This document shows positions 1-8,417 of a stretch of 64,000 bases of DNA, one piece after another; position 1 is the stretch's first letter; the number at the start of each line of letters is the position of its first letter. The position numbers were made by a program, and so were the translations under genes. Origin of the DNA: an uncultured Acetatifactor sp. Lineage in GTDB: Bacteria > Bacillota > Clostridia > Lachnospirales > Lachnospiraceae. The DNA is taken from contig CAJUIA010000002.1 in assembly GCA_910586485.1 (NCBI GenBank), forward strand, positions 62,001 through 126,000. Direction: 5' to 3'. The notes under the pieces are model-generated. The model saw only the letters and a program-made list of their open reading frames with translations. It made no database searches and was not told the DNA's origin.

Positions 1-5
1 TCTGC

Positions 6-24
6 ACCTTGATCCACCTCCTTC
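6..24 (-). promoter_or_regulatory. Ribosome binding site and possible GTG start of a gene leaving the window
   Basis: Read on the minus strand, a perfect AAGGAGG (24-18) is followed nine bases later by a GTG (8-6). This would start a gene that continues off the left edge, downstream of the sugar transporter permeases. Only the first codons are inside the window, so the product cannot be named. Confidence 0.35.
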
Positions 25-86
25 TTATATTTCACGTATACTCACTAAAATATGAAACACTGCTTCTTTGCCTTGGAAAATCTGGG

Positions 87-212
87 AAGAATTGCCATGG
101 GGCAATTCTTCTGTGCGAGAAAGGCGCTGCACTTGCGCCGTAGAAAATCTTCGCGAAGCGGCCTCTGCCGCGAGCGAAAATTGCGGAACGCAATTTGATT
201 TTCTTCTCACAC
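87..212 (-). repeat. Structured intergenic element, copy A, with trailing hairpin
   Basis: On the minus strand, 212-113 folds into a closed multi-hairpin structure. The closing stem is GTGTGAGAA with TTCTCGCAC, and the second stem is GAAAATC with GATTTTC. Inside are hairpins TTGCG-TTC-CGCAA, GCGGC-AGAG-GCCGC and GGCGC...GCGCC. Unpaired TTTTCGCTC and TTCGCG lie between them. A separate hairpin follows at 110-87 (AAGAATTGCC/GGCAATTCTT). The same layout recurs at 45981-46108 with different stem bases and identical unpaired bases. It lies directly after the stop codon of the last permease. The short open frame across it is an artefact of its repeats. Function unknown. Confidence 0.6.
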
Positions 213-1079
213 TTAGCCCTTTACCGCCCCCACCGTAACGCCCTCTAAAAAGTATTTCTGCAGGGAAAAGAAGAGAATAAACATGGGGATCGCAGAAATA
301 CAGGCGCCTGCCATCATGGGCGAAAGCAGCGTTCCGTTTGCAAATTTAAAGGTTTTTAATCCTACCTGAATGGTAAACATTCTGTCGGTAGAGGTAGCCA
401 GGAAGGGCCAGAAGAAATTATTCCAGCTGCTTAAAAAGGTATTGATGGCCATAACTGCCAGAATCGTTTTTGACAGGGGCAGTACAATCAACCCATAAGT
501 TTTTAAATGGCCGCATCCTTCGATCTTGGCGCTTTCAATCAAAGCAGTAGGGATGCCTGAAAAAAACTGCTTGGATAAAAAGATATTATATGAAGTACAT
601 ATTCCCGGAAGAATCAGGGCCGCAAAGGTATTGGTCAATTTAAACTGCTTTACAATCAAGATATAAAGGGGCACCTGAGTCACCTGATAGGGAATCATCA
701 TGGCTACTAAAACCATGAAAAACAAAACCTTCCTTCCCCGGAAATTAATTTTTGCAAAGGCATACCCTGCCATTCCTGCAAAGATTACGTTTCCCAGTAC
801 CGTAAAGACAGCTACCACCAGACTGTTAAAAAGCCATCTCAACGAATATTGATTATAATCTATAAAGGCCTTATAGGAATCCAGACTCCACGATTTGGGG
901 AAAATGGAATAAGAGGTGGATGCCGCCTCAATGGCAGGCCCAAAAGACCAGGCGATCATATACACAATGGGAAACAATGATATAAGTGCAAATAATACCA
1001 GAAAAACCACCAGCACTACCTGCCTGATATAGTACAGCTTTCTGTTGTTTAAATGCTGTGAATACAAACCTGAAGCCAT
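213..1079 (-). CDS. Carbohydrate ABC transporter permease (MalG/UgpE type)
   Basis: Inner-membrane permease of a CUT1-type sugar importer, 288 residues, the usual length. It has an N-terminal membrane segment near residues 18-40 and five further hydrophobic spans. The EAA loop, which contacts the ATPase, is visible as ESAKIEGCGHLKTYGLIVLPLSK at about 178-200; only its core EAA-x3-G pattern is used here. It ends in a short cytosolic tail (VTVGAVKG) typical of MalG-like proteins. It follows the partner permease by 14 bases and is the last complete gene of the operon here. No ATPase gene is present, so the importer probably uses a shared MsmX-type ATPase; that is inference. The substrate cannot be told from sequence. 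Confidence 0.9.
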   Translation of the reverse strand: MASGLYSQHLNNRKLYYIRQVVLVVFLVLFALISLFPIVYMIAWSFGPAIEAASTSYSIFPKSWSLDSYKAFIDYNQYSLRWLFNSLVVAVFTVLGNVIFAGMAGYAFAKINFRGRKVLFFMVLVAMMIPYQVTQVPLYILIVKQFKLTNTFAALILPGICTSYNIFLSKQFFSGIPTALIESAKIEGCGHLKTYGLIVLPLSKTILAVMAINTFLSSWNNFFWPFLATSTDRMFTIQVGLKTFKFANGTLLSPMMAGACISAIPMFILFFSLQKYFLEGVTVGAVKG

Positions 1080-1093
1080 ATTCCGCCCCCTTT

Positions 1094-2014
1094 CTAATAT
1101 TCCACGTCATCGCCCATGACCTTAAACTGCAGCATGGTAAGAAAGGCAATGACAATGGACAGCATGATTGCCTGCGCACAGGCCAATCCGTATTTTCCAT
1201 AACTGAAAGCATTGTTAAAAATCAAAAGGCCTACCATGGTGGTATTGTTGTCAGGACCGCCGCCTGTCATCATATAAGCATTCATAAACACCTGGAAGGA
1301 TCCGATGATTCCCGTTACCAGTAAGAATAATGTAGTGGGCTTACAGAGAGGAAATACAATATACCTGATTTTCTGCATGAAGGTAGCGCCGTCCATTTCT
1401 GCCGCTTCAAAATAAGTATTATCAATTCCGTGCAGAGCTGCCATATAGATAATGATATTACTTCCATGGCTGGAAAGTAAAGCCATCAGAATCAGGGAAG
1501 GCATGGCCGTTTTACTGGAGCTGAGCCAGTTTACGGAGGAAATACCGAACAAGCCCAGAATTCTGTTAAAAATACCGGAAGGAGAAGAATCATACAGCCA
1601 CAGCCATACCACTGCCGTAGCCACTCCGGAAGCAATACCCGGCAGGTAATAAAGCGCCTTGAAAACAGATTGTGTCTTTTTTCGAAAAGGCAGTATCATC
1701 ACGGAAATTGCAAAGGACAAGAGCAGGGACATGGGTACGACTGCCAGGGTATACAATACTGTATTTTTAATGGATTTCCAAAACAAAGGACTGGTAACCG
1801 CATCCGAATAATTGCTCCACCCTACCCAATCGGAGCCAAAGGGCTTATATTTTTGAAAACTGGTAATCGCTGCGGAAATTACAGGGTAGAGCGTAAAGAC
1901 AAAGAATATAATCATGGCTACCGCTATAAAAAGCCAGCCGCTGATATTTTCTTCTTTATGAAACTTTTGCTTAATATGGACTTTTTTATTTATTTTTTTC
2001 AACGGGCCTCCCAT
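1094..2014 (-). CDS. Carbohydrate ABC transporter permease (MalF/UgpA type)
   Basis: Partner permease of the CUT1 sugar importer, 306 residues. The N-terminus is basic (KKINKKVHIKQK) and is followed by a membrane span at about 27-47 and five more. The EAA loop is at about 200-215 (YFEAAEMDGATFMQKIRYI, with the EAA-x3-G core). It lies between the binding protein gene and the second permease. The 92-base gap after the binding protein holds a strong hairpin, so the permeases are probably made at lower level than the binding protein. Confidence 0.9.
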   Translation of the reverse strand: MGGPLKKINKKVHIKQKFHKEENISGWLFIAVAMIIFFVFTLYPVISAAITSFQKYKPFGSDWVGWSNYSDAVTSPLFWKSIKNTVLYTLAVVPMSLLLSFAISVMILPFRKKTQSVFKALYYLPGIASGVATAVVWLWLYDSSPSGIFNRILGLFGISSVNWLSSSKTAMPSLILMALLSSHGSNIIIYMAALHGIDNTYFEAAEMDGATFMQKIRYIVFPLCKPTTLFLLVTGIIGSFQVFMNAYMMTGGGPDNNTTMVGLLIFNNAFSYGKYGLACAQAIMLSIVIAFLTMLQFKVMGDDVEY

Positions 2015-2044
2015 CCGCTTAATGAACCTTAAGCATTTTGAGAA

Positions 2045-2080
2045 AGAAAGCTCCGCCCATACCGGCGGGCGGAGCTTTCT
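2045..2080 (-). terminator. Intra-operon hairpin between binding protein and permeases
   Basis: A perfect 14-bp stem (AGAAAGCTCCGCCC with GGGCGGAGCTTTCT) and an 8-base loop sit between the binding protein stop and the first permease. On the minus strand it is followed by TTTCTC, a weak T tract. This fits partial termination or mRNA-end protection, which commonly makes binding protein more abundant than permease. Confidence 0.65.
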
Positions 2081-2106
2081 TATTGAAGTAGTAAAATCAG
2101 TTTACC

Positions 2107-3477
2107 TTATTTAATCCAGCCGGAAGCACAATTTTCCTCACCGAAAAGATTCTTTGCATCTTTACAGATCGTGTCATATACCTCCTGAGCGGTTGTTTCC
2201 CCTGCCAGCAGTGCCTGGAACTTGGGAACGATGGTTTCATCCATCATGGTTTTAGCATTGGCATTCATTTCCGCCGTTATACCTGCGGGAGGCGCAATCA
2301 CCTTCGTAATTGCTCTCTCCACTGCTGCCGCGTTCAAATCGGACTGATCCAGCGTAAAGGATTCCTGTGCTTTACGTCCGCTTTCGCATACGGAGGAAAG
2401 ATATACTGCGTTGTCCACTGCTGCCGCTCTTTCACCGGAGCTTAAGAAATCCATAAACTCACAGACATTTTTTAAATGCTCTTCCGTGGTATTGTTATTG
2501 CGCAGTGCAATCAGACCGTCAACCACACCATACACGGATTCCGTGGCATTTGCCATAGTGGGTACAGGCAGGAATACATACTCCATGTCGATGGTGCCTT
2601 CCACTGCGGAGCCGTCAGCTTTGCCTGCAATATTCTTTTTTACATTTGATTCAAACAGGGGCATTGCCTTACCTGTCAGCATGGTCTGGCCTGTTTCCAG
2701 CATTACCAGACGCTGTCCTGCTTCCACGGAATAGTTAGGCATATAACCGGAGGTCGTCATGGTTTCTACCGCCTGCAGAAGAGATAACATATTTTCGGAG
2801 GTATAAACATACTTCAGATCCTGTGTAAAATTGGAGCTGATACCTGCTGCCACACCAAAAATACTTACAAAGTCTGCTGTCGTCGCGCCGCTGTTGGCAA
2901 ACACAAAACCGAAGCAGCCTTCCTTTGTACCGTTCTTAATAACTTCAAGGAATTCCTCATAAGTCCAGCCCTGTGTCTGAATCTTTTGTACGTCCGCCCC
3001 GGCTGCCTCCAGCATTTCCCGGTTTCCGCCCAAAGCCTGAATGGTTATGTAAAGAGGAAGACCATACAGAGTATTATCCATCGTCATATAATCCAAAGCA
3101 TTCTGGTCATAATCGTCCAGTCTTTCCTTGCTCATATAATCCGCAATATTTACTCCTACTCCCATTTCCACATAAGTTCCTACGGCACCGTAGCTTACCT
3201 CCGCAATATCGGGAGCCTCTCCTGCCAATGCCATGGTACTTAATTTGTTAGTATGCTCATCCCAGGAGGTTGCAATTACCTCTACGGTAATATTCGGATG
3301 GTCCTTCCTGTATTCTTCGATCCATCCCTGCAGATCCTCCACATAAGTACCTGTGACGGGAGGAACCATGATTGTAATGGTATCCTCTTTACTGCTCTTG
3401 CCGGAGTCTCCACACGCCGCCATGGATAATACCATGAGTCCGGTCAGAGCTGCTGCCAAAACTTTTTTCATTTTCAT
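2107..3477 (-). CDS. Extracellular sugar-binding lipoprotein of the ABC importer
   Basis: Solute-binding lipoprotein (family 1 extracellular solute-binding protein), about 456 residues from the chosen start. The N-terminus is a lipoprotein signal: basic MKMKK, a hydrophobic core, then lipobox LSMAAC with the lipidated cysteine about 21 residues in, followed by a Gly/Ser/Asp linker. The mature part has the usual two-lobed pattern (for example TSWDEHTNKLSTMALAGEAP near the N-lobe). The open frame extends upstream, but ATG at 3477 has AGGAGG seven bases before it and begins the signal peptide, so it is preferred; ATG at 3471 is also possible. First gene of the operon, preceded by a promoter and inverted repeats. 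Ligand unknown. Confidence 0.92.
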   Translation of the reverse strand: MKMKKVLAAALTGLMVLSMAACGDSGKSSKEDTITIMVPPVTGTYVEDLQGWIEEYRKDHPNITVEVIATSWDEHTNKLSTMALAGEAPDIAEVSYGAVGTYVEMGVGVNIADYMSKERLDDYDQNALDYMTMDNTLYGLPLYITIQALGGNREMLEAAGADVQKIQTQGWTYEEFLEVIKNGTKEGCFGFVFANSGATTADFVSIFGVAAGISSNFTQDLKYVYTSENMLSLLQAVETMTTSGYMPNYSVEAGQRLVMLETGQTMLTGKAMPLFESNVKKNIAGKADGSAVEGTIDMEYVFLPVPTMANATESVYGVVDGLIALRNNNTTEEHLKNVCEFMDFLSSGERAAAVDNAVYLSSVCESGRKAQESFTLDQSDLNAAAVERAITKVIAPPAGITAEMNANAKTMMDETIVPKFQALLAGETTAQEVYDTICKDAKNLFGEENCASGWIK

Positions 3478-3514
3478 AAATAACCCTCCTTTAACCTTCT
3501 CTTGAAACACCCTT

Positions 3515-3543
3515 ATTTTATCATTAAAATAACAAAGTTTCAA
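3515..3543 (-). promoter_or_regulatory. Sigma-A-type promoter of the sugar transporter operon
   Basis: On the minus strand, -35 TTGAAA (3543-3538), a 17-base spacer and -10 TAAAAT (3520-3515), each one mismatch from consensus. The -35 lies inside one arm of the inverted repeat at 3531-3571. Confidence 0.7.
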
Positions 3544-3574
3544 TAAATTGCATAATCATTGAAACTTTGTTTCA
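3531..3574. promoter_or_regulatory. Operator candidate for the RpiR-type regulator
   Basis: A perfect 14-bp inverted repeat, AACAAAGTTTCAAT (3531-3544) and ATTGAAACTTTGTT (3558-3571), has a 13-base gap. The upstream arm also contains a 15-base palindrome, TGAAACTTTGTTTCA (3560-3574). The other arm covers the -35 box. Position and symmetry suit a repressor dimer pair or tetramer. The gene just upstream encodes an RpiR-family protein, so it is the obvious ligand-responsive binder; that link is inference. Confidence 0.6.
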
Positions 3575-3635
3575 CATAATGGTATTTTTTCAGTTAATTT
3601 TAAGTTTATAAAGAAACTTTTTGAATACAATTTTT

Positions 3636-4496
3636 CTATTGCTCCAACTTTTTTTCAATATGAGTAATATTCAGTCGGGAAATACATTGATCATAATTTG
3701 CCGTTGCATAAGCCGTATAAAGGATGTCTATCATATTCAGCTGAGCAATACGGGATGAAGTGGCTCCGCTTCTGAACAGGGATTCATTTGCAGAGGTATA
3801 AAGCACATGGGTAGCCAAAGAAGCCATAGTGGAGGAAGCAAACCTGGTAATTAAAATAGAAGGAGTGCCGTTAGCATTTATTTGTTTTAAGCACTGAATC
3901 ATTTCCTTTGTTTCACCGGAGTAAGAAATAAAAATTCCCACATCCCTGGTGGTGGAATTTTGAGCCTGTATATATTGGGAATGCCAGTCTTCCACCACCA
4001 AACAGGATTTGTTCACTCTTAAAAATTTCAAATAAGCATCCTTGGCTACGCAAAGAGACGCGCCCATGCCAAAAATCATAATATTATTGCAGGAACAGAG
4101 AAGCTCCACACATTTTTTTACCTTTTCCACGTCGATCAGGTTTCTGGTTTCTTCCAGAGACATAATATTCTTATAGGTGACCTTATCTATAATACTTTCT
4201 ATGCTGTCTTCTCTTTCAATATCATTCTTATCAATCCGCTCGTTATTCTGATACAGTGCAAGCTCATAAATCAAAGACTGCCTGAATTCTCGGTACCCCT
4301 CAAAGCCAAGCCTTTTGCAAAGCCTGACAATAGTAGCCGGCGATACATAGATCTTTGCAGCCAGCTCCCGGATATTATTTTCCAGAACCGTACCCGGATT
4401 TTCCAACAAATATTCCACAACAATTCTTTCTGAATTTCCCACAAAATCGTGCATTTCCCGCAGGCGGATCATAGGATTTTTCATTTTACTCTCCAT
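3636..4496 (-). CDS. RpiR/MurR-family transcriptional regulator
   Basis: Sugar-responsive regulator, 286 residues. Residues about 1-80 form the RpiR helix-turn-helix domain (NIRELAAKIYVSPATIVRLCKRLG is the recognition region). Residues about 125-260 form a SIS sugar-phosphate-binding domain (NNIMIFGMGASLCVAKDAYLKFLRV, then ISYSGETKEMI with the Ser-Gly-Glu-Thr phosphate loop). It is encoded just upstream of and in line with the sugar ABC operon, with palindromes between the two. The likely role is control of that operon by a sugar phosphate. The start overlaps the end of the antiporter gene by 11 bases. Confidence 0.88.
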   Translation of the reverse strand: MESKMKNPMIRLREMHDFVGNSERIVVEYLLENPGTVLENNIRELAAKIYVSPATIVRLCKRLGFEGYREFRQSLIYELALYQNNERIDKNDIEREDSIESIIDKVTYKNIMSLEETRNLIDVEKVKKCVELLCSCNNIMIFGMGASLCVAKDAYLKFLRVNKSCLVVEDWHSQYIQAQNSTTRDVGIFISYSGETKEMIQCLKQINANGTPSILITRFASSTMASLATHVLYTSANESLFRSGATSSRIAQLNMIDILYTAYATANYDQCISRLNITHIEKKLEQ

Positions 4497-5667
4497 TTAC
4501 CTTGTCTTTGGCATATAACAGCTTTAATATAATCGGCGTTGAAATGCTGGAAACAATAATCAACAAAATCACCGAAGTAAAATATACAGGAGAAAGCATT
4601 CCCACAGACAGCCCCTTTTGTGCTACGATCAGAGCCACCTCACCTCTTGTCATCATACCCACTCCGATTTTCAGACAATCCTTGACACCAAATCTGCAAA
4701 CCTTAGCCGCCAGTCCACAGCCGATTATTTTTGTAACCATTGCCACCAATACAAAGCAAAGGGAAAAAAGCAGGATATTTCCATTAATATTGTCGATATT
4801 TGTCTTTAAACCGATGCTGGCAAAAAATATGGGACCAAAGATCATATAAGAGCTAACCTCCATTTTTTGATCCACATAACTGGAATCCCGCATAGAACAA
4901 AGAACAATTCCTGCCACATAGGCTCCTGTAATATCCGCAATGCCAAAATATTTCTCTGCAATATAAGCAAAAGCAAAGCACACCGCAAGACTCATTATGG
5001 GAATCCTTCTGGTATGAGGATACCTGTCGTCTATGGCTTTAAACAGCTTGTAAAGGATAAATCCAACCACAATGGCAAAAACAAAGAAGAGAATTGTGTT
5101 TAAAACTACCTTTCCGGGATGATTGTCCGGGCTTTTAAACCCGATTACAAAGGTCAGCACAATAATACCGATCACATCATCAATAATGGCCGCGCTTAGA
5201 ATCGTCGTACCTACCTTTCCCTTCAGCTTTCCCATTTCCTTTAAGGATTGAACGGTAATACTGACACTGGTGGCTGTCATAATAACGCCGATAAACACAG
5301 CCGTGTAAAACTGCTCCGATCCAAAAGGCGCCGCTCCGTAAAATCCCATATACAACAAGGTACCGCCTGCTAAAGGAACGAATACCCCGGCACAGGCAAT
5401 TAAAAGAGCAACAGGCCCCGTTTTTAACAGATCCTTTAAATTGGTTTCCAAGCCTGCAGAAAACATTAAGAGTACAACTCCCACCTCTGCCATTCCCGCT
5501 AAGAAGTCAGACTGTTGTACCAGACCCAGCACACTGGGACCGATCAGCAGGCCGGCAATAATTTCACCCACCACCTGCGGGGCCTTACATTTTCTTGCAA
5601 GAACTCCAAATACCTTTGCAACAATAATTATAATTGCCAAATCTCTGAAAATGTTATATACTTCCAT
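4486..5667 (-). CDS. Cation:proton antiporter (CPA2/KefB-NapA type)
   Basis: Integral membrane exchanger, 393 residues, about 11-12 hydrophobic spans and no C-terminal TrkA-N domain. Family features are GEIIAGLLIGPSVLG (about 32-46), LLMFSAGLETNL (about 67-78), TATSVSITVQSLKEMG and SAAIIDDVIGIIVL, whose Asp-Asp pair is the ion-translocation site of NapA-like exchangers. The unwound crossing helix is also recognisable (MMTRGEVALIV). It probably exports Na+ or K+ in exchange for H+. It ends overlapping the RpiR gene, so the two may be cotranscribed. Confidence 0.9.
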   Translation of the reverse strand: MEVYNIFRDLAIIIIVAKVFGVLARKCKAPQVVGEIIAGLLIGPSVLGLVQQSDFLAGMAEVGVVLLMFSAGLETNLKDLLKTGPVALLIACAGVFVPLAGGTLLYMGFYGAAPFGSEQFYTAVFIGVIMTATSVSITVQSLKEMGKLKGKVGTTILSAAIIDDVIGIIVLTFVIGFKSPDNHPGKVVLNTILFFVFAIVVGFILYKLFKAIDDRYPHTRRIPIMSLAVCFAFAYIAEKYFGIADITGAYVAGIVLCSMRDSSYVDQKMEVSSYMIFGPIFFASIGLKTNIDNINGNILLFSLCFVLVAMVTKIIGCGLAAKVCRFGVKDCLKIGVGMMTRGEVALIVAQKGLSVGMLSPVYFTSVILLIIVSSISTPIILKLLYAKDKVNGE

Positions 5668-5756
5668 AATTTTTTCTCCTCATCTGCACACATTGATTAT
5701 TTTACTTATTTAACATGACCTTTATAATATCATTTTTATGCCTCAATTTCTACGGA

Positions 5757-5790
5757 AAACAAGACGAGATTTTCATCCCGCCTTTGTTTT
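5757..5790 (-). terminator. Terminator after gyrA
   Basis: On the minus strand, just after the gyrA stop, ACAAAGGCGGGAT pairs with ATCTCGTCTTGT around a GAAA loop, with some G-T pairs, and is followed by TTTTC. Consistent with the end of the gyrB-gyrA transcript. Confidence 0.6.
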
Positions 5791-8397
5791 TTATTCACCT
5801 TCTTTATTATTTATTTCTTCATTTACTTCTTCGATTGCTCCGTTATCACTGATCTCTTCCTCTGATTCACCCTCCTGCTCTGCCTCAATTTCCTCCATGG
5901 CATCTTCGGCGTTTTCAAATTCCTGCTCGCCGTTGGATATTTTCTCCCTTACCTTGGCAATTTGAGCTACTTTGACACCTTTTTCAAGATTAATCATTTT
6001 CACCCCAGAGGTAATTCTTCTTAAAATGGAAATATCCTCCATACGAAGCTGAATGATAATTCCTTCCGTGGTGATCATCATAATTTCATTATCGTCCGTC
6101 ACGGCCTTGACTCCCACCACATCTCCGGTCTTTTCCGTAATTTTATAACATTTTACACCCTTACCGCCTCTCTTTTGAATTGCAAACTCATTTAAAAGAG
6201 TACGCTTGCCCATACCGTTTTCGGATACAAACAACAGGTAATCTCCCTGGGTTTGAAGCTGCATTCCTACAATTTCATCTCCGTCGCCGATATTCATACC
6301 GATTACGCCCATGGAAGATCTGCCGGTAGCCCGTACATCCGTTTCTTTAAAGCGAATACACATACCCTGCTTTGTCACCAGGAAAATTTCACTGTCTGAC
6401 CTGGTGGTTTTTACTTCAATCAGCTCATCGTCATCTTTCAGGTTAATGGCTGTAAGACCGTTTTTCCTTACATTGGAATACTCACGCAGAGGCGTTTTCT
6501 TTACCGTACCGGATTTTGTTACCATAAACAGATTCTTGCTGTCGTCATATTCCTTAATGGGAATCATGGCAGTAATTTTTTCTCCGGGATTTAACTGCAG
6601 CAGGTTTACCACTGCCGTTCCTCTGGCAGTTCTTCCTGCTTCCGGAATTTCATAAGCCTTCAGCCGATAAATACGGCCCATATTGGTAAAGAAATTCAGG
6701 TAATGATGAGTAGTGGTCATCAGCAGATCCTCGATAAAATCATCTTCTATGGTCTGCATACCCTTAATGCCTTTGCCGCCCCGATTCTGAGATTTAAAAT
6801 TATCTACGGTCATACGCTTGATATAACCTAAATTCGTAATGGCAATTACCGTATTTTCATGAGGAATCAAGTCCTCCATGGAAATATCAAACTCATCATA
6901 ACCAATTTTACTGCGTCTGTCATCACCAAATTTATCGGAAATTTCCGTCATTTCCGTTTTGATCACGCCCAATAAAAGCTTTTCGTCCGCCAAAATTGCT
7001 TTCAGCTCCCCGATTTTAATTTCAAGCTCCTTATGTTCATTTTCAAGCTTTTCTCTTTCCAGACCGGTAAGAGCGCGAAGACGCATATCTACAATCGCCT
7101 GTGCCTGAGCATCGGAAAGGGAAAAACGTTCCATCAATCTTTCCTTTGCAACCTGTGCGTTTGCACTGCCGCGGATGATGGAAATCACTTCATCAATAAA
7201 ATCAAGAGCCTTCAACAGACCTTCCAAAATATGATTTCTTTCCTCTGCCTTATTCAGATCATATTTTGTCCGTCTGGTAACGACCTCTTCCTGATGCTTT
7301 AAATACTCAGTCATCATATCCAGCAGATTTAAAACCTTAGGTTCATTATTTACCAAAGCCAGCATAATGACCCCAAAGGTATCCTGAAGCTGGGTATGCT
7401 TATATAAATGATTTAAAATTACATTGGCATTCACGTCCTTGCGCAGCTCGATTACCACCCGGATTCCTTCCCGGTTGGACTCGTCTCTTATATCCGTAAT
7501 TCCGTCGATTTTTTTCAGCTTTACAAGCTCTGCAATCTTAATAATCAGGTTTGCCTTATTTACCATATAAGGAAGCTCTGTGACGATAATCTGATTCTTA
7601 CCGTTAGGGAGCGTCTCAATATTTGTCACCGCCCGGACAATTACCTTGCCCCGTCCTGTTCTGTATGCTTCCTCACAGCCCCTGGTGCCAAGAATAATAC
7701 CGCCTGTAGGAAAATCCGGAGCCTTCACAATCTCCAGAAGCTCTTCTATAGAGGTATTTCTGTCTCCCTCTACCCTGTTATCAATCATTTTTACAAGCGC
7801 GGAAATAACCTCCCGCAAATTATGAGGAGGAATATTGGTAGCCATACCTACGGCAATACCTGTAGTACCGTTTACCAGCAGATTAGGATAACGGCTGGGA
7901 AGAACTACCGGCTCCTTTTCCGTATCGTCAAAGTTCGGTTCAAAATCAACCGTATCCTTGTTTAAATCCGCAAGCAGCTCCATGGAAATTTTGGAAAGCC
8001 TTGCCTCTGTATAACGCATGGCAGCCGCGCCGTCTCCGTCCATGGAACCAAAATTTCCATGACCGTCAACCAGAGGATAACGCATATTCCAATCCTGCGC
8101 CATATTTACCAGGGCGCCATAAATAGAGCTGTCGCCATGGGGGTGATATTTACCCATGGTATCACCGACAATACGCGCACTTTTACGATGAGGTTTATCC
8201 GGACCGTTATTCAGTTCAATCATGGAATAAAGCACACGACGCTGCACCGGCTTTAATCCGTCCCTCACATCGGGAAGAGCACGAGACGCAATTACACTCA
8301 TGGCATAGTCGATATAAAAGGTTTCCATCCTTTCCTTTAAATCAACCTCATGAATTTTATCCGTCTCTTGAACATTATCAAAAATATCGTCGTTCAT
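5791..8397 (-). CDS. gyrA: DNA gyrase subunit A
   Basis: Subunit of the ATP-dependent type II topoisomerase that introduces negative supercoils, 868 residues. The breakage-reunion domain is N-terminal, with catalytic tyrosine Y129 in AMRYTEARL. The quinolone-resistance region reads HPHGDSSIYGALV (85-97). The GyrA box QNRGGKG precedes the C-terminal beta-pinwheel, and a second box-like QKRGGKG lies further on. The tail is highly acidic (EEIEAEQEGESEEE). The position equivalent to E. coli D87 is glycine (G94). It follows gyrB by 20 bases. Confidence 0.98.
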   Translation of the reverse strand: MNDDIFDNVQETDKIHEVDLKERMETFYIDYAMSVIASRALPDVRDGLKPVQRRVLYSMIELNNGPDKPHRKSARIVGDTMGKYHPHGDSSIYGALVNMAQDWNMRYPLVDGHGNFGSMDGDGAAAMRYTEARLSKISMELLADLNKDTVDFEPNFDDTEKEPVVLPSRYPNLLVNGTTGIAVGMATNIPPHNLREVISALVKMIDNRVEGDRNTSIEELLEIVKAPDFPTGGIILGTRGCEEAYRTGRGKVIVRAVTNIETLPNGKNQIIVTELPYMVNKANLIIKIAELVKLKKIDGITDIRDESNREGIRVVIELRKDVNANVILNHLYKHTQLQDTFGVIMLALVNNEPKVLNLLDMMTEYLKHQEEVVTRRTKYDLNKAEERNHILEGLLKALDFIDEVISIIRGSANAQVAKERLMERFSLSDAQAQAIVDMRLRALTGLEREKLENEHKELEIKIGELKAILADEKLLLGVIKTEMTEISDKFGDDRRSKIGYDEFDISMEDLIPHENTVIAITNLGYIKRMTVDNFKSQNRGGKGIKGMQTIEDDFIEDLLMTTTHHYLNFFTNMGRIYRLKAYEIPEAGRTARGTAVVNLLQLNPGEKITAMIPIKEYDDSKNLFMVTKSGTVKKTPLREYSNVRKNGLTAINLKDDDELIEVKTTRSDSEIFLVTKQGMCIRFKETDVRATGRSSMGVIGMNIGDGDEIVGMQLQTQGDYLLFVSENGMGKRTLLNEFAIQKRGGKGVKCYKITEKTGDVVGVKAVTDDNEIMMITTEGIIIQLRMEDISILRRITSGVKMINLEKGVKVAQIAKVREKISNGEQEFENAEDAMEEIEAEQEGESEEEISDNGAIEEVNEEINNKEGE

Positions 8398-8417
8398 AAT
8401 TCCTCTTTCTTTTCACG

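Noticed and set aside
25..210. A 61-codon open frame on the minus strand
   Set aside because: It lies exactly over the multi-hairpin element, lacks a ribosome binding site and has a composition set by the inverted repeats.
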